Program-made: the position numbers and the translations under genes | The notes under the pieces: model-generated | The model's input: only the letters and a program-made list of their open reading frames with translations | What the model was told of the DNA's origin: nothing | The model's database searches: none | Assembly (NCBI RefSeq): GCF_900114345.1 | Contig: NZ_FOZJ01000001.1 | Span: 558,001 to 622,000 of the forward strand | Source of the DNA: Microbacterium sp. cf046 | GTDB taxonomy: Bacteria; Actinomycetota; Actinomycetes; Actinomycetales; Microbacteriaceae | DNA: 64,000 nucleotides | Reading direction: 5' to 3' | Shown here: positions 59,520-64,000 of the stretch, piece after piece | Numbering within the stretch: the first letter of the stretch is position 1 | Layout of the letters: the number at the start of each line of letters is the position of its first letter

Positions 59520-61196
59520 TTGCCACTTGCAGATGTCCTCTTCACGGGCGGTCCGATCTTTCTCGGCGCCGGCCGCCCGCTCGATGCTCACTCGGTCGCG
59601 GTCGTCGGCGACCGCATCTCGGCAGTCGTCCCCGACTCGGAGGCGGGCGCGTACGTCGGGCACGAGACCCGCGTCGTCGACCTGGGCGGGTCGCTCCTCT
59701 CGCCGGGCTTCCAGGATGCGCACATCCACCCCGTCGGCGGCGGCATGGAGCTGCTGCAGTGCAACCTCACGGAGGCAGCGGATGCCGAGGCATGCGTCTC
59801 GCTCGTCGCGGACTATTCCGCAGCGAACCCCGAGGACGACTGGATCCTCGGCGGCGGCTGGTCGATGGCCCACTTTCCGGGCGGTGCGCCGACGCGAGCA
59901 CTGCTCGATGCCGTCGTGCCCGACCGGCCCGTGCTGCTCCTGAGTCGCGATCACCACAGCACGTGGGTCAACACGGCAGCCATCCGGCTCGCCGGGCTCG
60001 ACGCCTCGACACCGAACCCCGTGGACGGCTGGATCGAGCGCGAGGACGACGGCTTTCCCGCCGGCACGTTCCATGAGGGCGCCGGCGAGCTGTTCGCCGA
60101 GGTCCGGCCCGCGCATAGCGAGGACCTCGCCTACCGTGGCCTGCTCGCTGCGCAGGAGGCCCTCATAGCGCTCGGCATCACCGGCTGGCAGGATGCCGCG
60201 GTCGGGGCGTCGAGCATCATCGCCGACCCCCTCGGGGCATATCGGCGCGCCGTGCGCGAGGGCACTCTGAAGGTGCATGTCAATGGCGCCCAATGGTGGG
60301 AGAGGGACCAGGGACTGGCGCAGGTCGAGCGGATGTCCATGCGCCGGGACGAACTCGCGGCGGAAGTTCCGCCCGAACGGCTGACGATCACGTCGACGAA
60401 GATCATGGTCGACGGCGTCGCCGAGAACCAGACCGCGGCGATGCTGTCGTCCTATAAGGACGCGCACGGGCACGACACACACAACTGCGGGCTCTCGTTC
60501 ATCGACCCGAGCATCCTGCGAGATGCCGTGACCGCCTTGGATGCGGCCGGCATGCAGGTGCATTTCCATGCACTCGGCGACCGTGCAGTGCGCGAGGCGC
60601 TCGACGCCGTCGAGGCGGCACGCGCCGCGAACGGCCCCAGCGACGGCCGCCACCACCTCGCGCACCTCCAGGTCGTCGACCAGGCCGACGTGCCGCGGTT
60701 CGCGGCGAACGACGCCGTCGCGAACCTGCAGGCGCTGTGGGCCGCGCACGAGCCGCAACTCGATGAACTGACGTTGCCATTCCTCCGCGACGGCCTCGAG
60801 GCGCGGCACTATCCTTTCGGCGACCTGGTGCGTGCCGAGACCAGGCTCGCCGCGGGAAGCGACTGGCCTGTCTCCAGCGCCGATCCGATGGACGCGATCC
60901 ACAACGCCGTGAATCGCATCTTCCCGGGCAGTCCGGCCGGACCTCTCGGGGGCGATGCTCAGCGCGTCGATCTCGCGACGGCCATGGCCGCCTACACATC
61001 CGGATCGGCCTATGTGAACCACCGCGACCACGACACCGGCTGGATCCGCGAGGGCCACCTCGCGAACCTCGTCGTGCTCTCGCCCGACCCCTTCACCCTC
61101 CCGTCCGACGAACTGCACACCTCCACCGTCCTGTCCACATGGATCGAGGGACGCCCGGCGTTCGTCGCGTCCGACCCCGTTGAGGAAGACCGATGA
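59520..61196 (+). CDS. Amidohydrolase-3 family metal-dependent hydrolase (YtcJ-like)
   Basis: A 558-residue metal-dependent hydrolase. Motifs are SPGFQDAHIHPVGGG (HxH metal ligands near residue 70), DWILGGGWSMAHFPGG, ITSTKIMVDGVAENQTAAM (bridging-Lys region), VHFHALGDRAVREALD and LAAGSDWPVSSADPMDAIH. It may release a product from amides or N-substituted compounds imported by the downstream transporter. The TTG start at 59,520 (GAGG upstream) lies after the promoter; longer starts would overlap the promoter. Its stop overlaps the lipoprotein start by four bases. Confidence 0.88.
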   Translation: MPLADVLFTGGPIFLGAGRPLDAHSVAVVGDRISAVVPDSEAGAYVGHETRVVDLGGSLLSPGFQDAHIHPVGGGMELLQCNLTEAADAEACVSLVADYSAANPEDDWILGGGWSMAHFPGGAPTRALLDAVVPDRPVLLLSRDHHSTWVNTAAIRLAGLDASTPNPVDGWIEREDDGFPAGTFHEGAGELFAEVRPAHSEDLAYRGLLAAQEALIALGITGWQDAAVGASSIIADPLGAYRRAVREGTLKVHVNGAQWWERDQGLAQVERMSMRRDELAAEVPPERLTITSTKIMVDGVAENQTAAMLSSYKDAHGHDTHNCGLSFIDPSILRDAVTALDAAGMQVHFHALGDRAVREALDAVEAARAANGPSDGRHHLAHLQVVDQADVPRFAANDAVANLQALWAAHEPQLDELTLPFLRDGLEARHYPFGDLVRAETRLAAGSDWPVSSADPMDAIHNAVNRIFPGSPAGPLGGDAQRVDLATAMAAYTSGSAYVNHRDHDTGWIREGHLANLVVLSPDPFTLPSDELHTSTVLSTWIEGRPAFVASDPVEEDR

Positions 61197-62833
61197 TCTC
61201 TCGCCGCACCATCTCCCGCGCACTCGTCGCCGCGGCCGCCTCTGCCACCCTCACCCTCGTCATCGGTGGGTGCGCAGCATCCGAAACCCCCACCGACGAG
61301 GCGGTGGACTGGGAGCTCTCGGCAACGACCCCCGCGCCGTCGGGCGACATCGACTCGTTCACGTGGGCGGTCTACTCCGAGCCGTACTCACTCGATTACG
61401 CGTATGCGTTCGATTACGCCGACAACGAGGTGCTCTCGAACGTGTGCGAGTCACTCCTGCGCCTCAACCCCGACTACACGTTGAGTGCCGGCCTCGCCGA
61501 GCAGTGGGAGCAGCCGACGCCCACGTCGTGGGTGTACACGATCCGCGATGATGTGACATTCCACGACGGAACGCCTCTCACGGCCGCGGATGTCGTCGCC
61601 TCGATGAGCCGCCACCTCGACCCGGCGGTCGGGTCGTTCTGGTACTCGGTCTACCAATACGTCGTCTCGATCCAGCAGACCGGCGATCGTGAGGTCACCG
61701 TCGAGCTCAGCGTGCCGGGCTCGCAGTTCAATCTGGCGATGGGGGGTGCGGCCGGCGTGGTCGAGTCCGCTGCGACGCTCGCCGCGGCGGGGCCGGACTA
61801 CGGCAACTCCACCGGCGGGGTGAACTGCACCGGCCCGTTCAGCCTCGGCGAGTGGAGGTCCGGCGAGTCGATCACCCTGGAGCGGTATGACGGCTACTGG
61901 GACGACTCGCTGAGAGCGCACGCCGGCCAGGTCGAGTTCGTCTTCATGACCGACCCCACTGCGCGCGTGAACGCGCTCGCCTCGGGCGACATCGACGGTT
62001 CGTGGATGATCCCGTCGGAGGCCGTCCCGCAGCTGCAGGGCTCGGACGCCGGTGAGATGTACTTCGGCCTCACGACCGCCGTCGGCAGCCTCATCGTCAG
62101 CAACCTGGACGGACCGCTCGGCGACCTGCGCGTTCGGCAGGCCCTGCTCATGGCGCTCGATCGGGAGGGAATACTGGATGCCGCGGCCGGCGGCATCGGC
62201 GAGGTCACGGATGTGCTGACCACCGAATCGGTGTGGGTCGGGGCCGATCCCGCCGCGGTGAAGACGGCGTTCGAGGATGTCGATGCCTACCCGTACGACC
62301 TGGCTGCGGCCAAGGCCCTCGTCGAGGAGGCCGGAGTCGCCGGCGAGGAGATCGTCATCGTGACAGCGCCGATCTCGGGCGAGTTCGCGGTGACGTCCCA
62401 GGCCGCGGCGGCCGCCGCCGAGTCGATCGGGCTCACCGCGAAGATCGAGTCCGTCACGCCCGGTGCGTACACCACGCTGTTCTCCGACCCTGCGGCCAGA
62501 GAGGGCGTCGACCTGTTCTTCACGAGCTGGTACCTGTCCAGTCCCGACCCGCTCGAGATGTACTCCGTGCTGCGCACGGGCGAGTTCAGCAACTACGGCG
62601 GGTGGAGCGACCCCGAGTTCGACGAGGTGGTCACGACCGCGATCGCGATCGACGACCCCGCGGCGCGCAGCGTCGAGACCGCGATGGCGCAGCAGATCGC
62701 GAACGCGCAGCTGCCGTGGCTGCCGCTCTACACGACGCCCATGTCGCTGTTCCTCGGCGGGCGGATCACCGGTGTCTCCCCGTCGATCGCCTTCATGTAC
62801 TACCCATGGGCGGCGGAGATCGGTGCGCGATAG
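61193..62833 (+). CDS. ABC peptide/nickel-type solute-binding lipoprotein
   Basis: A 546-residue family-5 extracellular binding protein. The signal peptide ends in a lipobox (TLTLVIGGCAAS, about 18-29). Family motifs include YTIRDDVTFHDGTPLTAADVVAS and VNCTGPFSLGEWRSGESITLERYDGYW. RQALLMALDREGILDAAAGG is also typical. It delivers an oligopeptide-like or other small ligand to the downstream DppB/DppC-type permeases. Confidence 0.93.
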   Translation: MISRRTISRALVAAAASATLTLVIGGCAASETPTDEAVDWELSATTPAPSGDIDSFTWAVYSEPYSLDYAYAFDYADNEVLSNVCESLLRLNPDYTLSAGLAEQWEQPTPTSWVYTIRDDVTFHDGTPLTAADVVASMSRHLDPAVGSFWYSVYQYVVSIQQTGDREVTVELSVPGSQFNLAMGGAAGVVESAATLAAAGPDYGNSTGGVNCTGPFSLGEWRSGESITLERYDGYWDDSLRAHAGQVEFVFMTDPTARVNALASGDIDGSWMIPSEAVPQLQGSDAGEMYFGLTTAVGSLIVSNLDGPLGDLRVRQALLMALDREGILDAAAGGIGEVTDVLTTESVWVGADPAAVKTAFEDVDAYPYDLAAAKALVEEAGVAGEEIVIVTAPISGEFAVTSQAAAAAAESIGLTAKIESVTPGAYTTLFSDPAAREGVDLFFTSWYLSSPDPLEMYSVLRTGEFSNYGGWSDPEFDEVVTTAIAIDDPAARSVETAMAQQIANAQLPWLPLYTTPMSLFLGGRITGVSPSIAFMYYPWAAEIGAR

Positions 62834-62866
62834 CGCAGCGGCGGACCCCGGTCGAGGGGGGTCGAC

Positions 62867-63823
62867 GTGACCGCCGTCCGCCGCGTCGCGGGGAAGCTGG
62901 GCGGGCTCCTGCTCACCCTCTTCCTCGCGTCGCTGCTCGTCTTCTTCTCTCGGTTCCTCGTGCCCGGGGACCCTGTCGACTTCCTCCTCCGCGGTCGGAA
63001 GCCGAGTCCCGAGGCGGTCGCCGAGGTGACGGCGCAGTACGGCCTGGATCTGCCGCCGTGGCAGCAGTACCTCAACTGGCTGAGCGGCATCCTGCACGGC
63101 GATTTCGGACGTTCGCTGCAGTACCGGCAGGATGTCGCGGTCGTTCTCGGCGAACGACTGCCGGTGACGCTCGGCCTGGTCGTGATGGCCGGTGCGATGA
63201 TCGCCGTCTTCGGCCTCCTCGCGGGCGCGGTCGCGGCCCTCAATCGCGGCCGGGCCGCCGACCGTCTGGTGCTCGTGGCCCTCACGATCCTGGCAGCGAT
63301 TCCCTCGTTCGTCGGCTCGATCGTGCTGATCGCCGTCTTCTCGGTGCAGCTCGGATGGTTCCCGTCGTTCGGTTCGGGTGAGGGATTCGCCGACACCGTC
63401 TACCACCTCGTGCTGCCCTCCATCGCGCTCGCGATCGTCTTCACCGTGCTCGTGGCCAAGGTCACGCGGTCGGCGATGGTCGAGCAGCTCGATCGCGAGC
63501 ACGTCGAGGTGGCGACCAGCCGGGGGCTGGCGAGATCCGCGGTGATCCGTCGCCACGTCTTCCGCAACTCGCTATGGCCGATCCTCACGGTGAGCGGCAT
63601 CCTCGTCGCGGGCCTGCTTGTGGCGAGCTCGATCGTCGAGTCCGCGTTCGGGCTCGCGGGCATGGGGTCGCTGCTCGTGCAGTCCGTCGACCGCCTCGAC
63701 TTCCCCGTCGTGCAGGCGATCGTGCTGTTCGTCGTACTGGCGTTCGTCGTGGTGAATGCCATCATCGATGTGCTCGAACCGTGGATCGATCCGCGCACGG
63801 CGGCGGGAGCGGGTGCCCGATGA
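62867..63823 (+). CDS. ABC transporter permease, DppB/OppB type
   Basis: A 318-residue permease with six predicted segments. The opening LLLTLFLASLLVFFSRFLVPGDPVDFLL and LDLPPWQQYLNWLSGILHGDFGRSLQYRQDV are typical of DppB. The EAA loop ATSRGLARSAVIRRHVFRNSL and the DFPVVQAIVLFVV segment follow. GTG start at 62,867; the stop overlaps the next gene by four bases. Confidence 0.93.
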   Translation: MTAVRRVAGKLGGLLLTLFLASLLVFFSRFLVPGDPVDFLLRGRKPSPEAVAEVTAQYGLDLPPWQQYLNWLSGILHGDFGRSLQYRQDVAVVLGERLPVTLGLVVMAGAMIAVFGLLAGAVAALNRGRAADRLVLVALTILAAIPSFVGSIVLIAVFSVQLGWFPSFGSGEGFADTVYHLVLPSIALAIVFTVLVAKVTRSAMVEQLDREHVEVATSRGLARSAVIRRHVFRNSLWPILTVSGILVAGLLVASSIVESAFGLAGMGSLLVQSVDRLDFPVVQAIVLFVVLAFVVVNAIIDVLEPWIDPRTAAGAGAR

Positions 63824-64000
63824 CCTCTCCGACTGTGGCGGTCCGCGTGTTGCAGACGCCCCGCGCGACGCGCAGCGACGCGGTGTTCCTCGTGAGCGCA
63901 GGTGTGCTGGCACTCTTCGCACTCGCCGCGGTGTGCGCACCGTTCGTCGCGCCGTACAACCCGGAGGCAGTCGATTTCGGAGCCGTGTACGCAGCCCCGA
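63820..64000 (+). CDS. ABC transporter permease, DppC/OppC type (N-terminal part)
   Basis: The first 60 residues of the second permease: a short cytoplasmic tail, one membrane segment (AVFLVSAGVLALFALAAVCAPFVAP) and the YNPEAVDFG motif that follows TM1 in DppC proteins. The gene continues beyond the window. Confidence 0.85.
   Translation, partial: MTSPTVAVRVLQTPRATRSDAVFLVSAGVLALFALAAVCAPFVAPYNPEAVDFGAVYAAP

Overview
The window is high-GC chromosomal DNA from an actinobacterium, most likely a Microbacterium or another member of the Microbacteriaceae. This rests on the very GC-rich third codon positions, the frequent GGATGCC/GCATCC strings, GTG/TTG starts, four-base ATGA gene overlaps, an LLM flavin oxidoreductase, a PucR regulator and a C4-zinc RadA. 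The species assignment is inference.

Layout. (1) 1-5.3 kb: phenylacetate (paa) catabolism. A partial paaA and a divergent paaI thioesterase are followed by a reverse-strand enoyl-CoA hydratase > hydroxyacyl-CoA dehydrogenase > paaZ operon and a divergent TetR repressor. (2) 6.4-13.4 kb: an APC permease divergent from a glutamine-synthetase-like ligase, a gamma-glutamyl amide hydrolase, an aldehyde dehydrogenase, an SDR and a FadR/GntR regulator. This is a gamma-glutamylation route for a polyamine or ethanolamine. (3) 13.5-19.4 kb: housekeeping and miscellaneous genes (RadA, SRPBCC, L-lactate dehydrogenase, MFS efflux, LLM oxidoreductase). (4) 19,437-19,527: tRNA-Ser(CGA), the integration site for what follows.

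(5) About 19.5-40.2 kb: a first genomic island. A LacI-controlled sugar ABC importer and several esterases and glycosidases (GH78 rhamnosidase, tannase-like hydrolase, family-VIII-type esterase, broken type-B carboxylesterase) lie on the reverse strand. A DUF5060/DUF4038 glycosidase, a GH3, a GH43-like propeller enzyme, an aldo/keto reductase and an SDR lie on the forward strand. (6) About 40.2-56.1 kb: a second island. It has a TetR regulator, an MFS importer, GH43, GH3, SDR, GH78, a Gfo/Idh oxidoreductase, PucR, a second (frameshifted) MFS importer, an M28-like hydrolase and a monoacylglycerol-lipase-like hydrolase. Each island ends in a copy of the tRNA-Ser 3' end (40,186 and 56,141), and their left ends are homologous. 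No integrase gene is visible in either. (7) 56.2-64 kb: core-like DNA resumes with Lrp, LysE, a thioesterase, a TetR and an amidohydrolase plus oligopeptide-type ABC operon that runs off the window.

Working together: the two islands look like independently acquired kits for importing and stripping plant rhamnosides or acylated glycosides, one ABC/LacI-based and one MFS/TetR-based, stacked at one tRNA gene. Five copies of an ATAACGTTAT-like operator tie the two divergent arms of island 1 to its LacI regulator, and a structured leader precedes its glycosidase arm.
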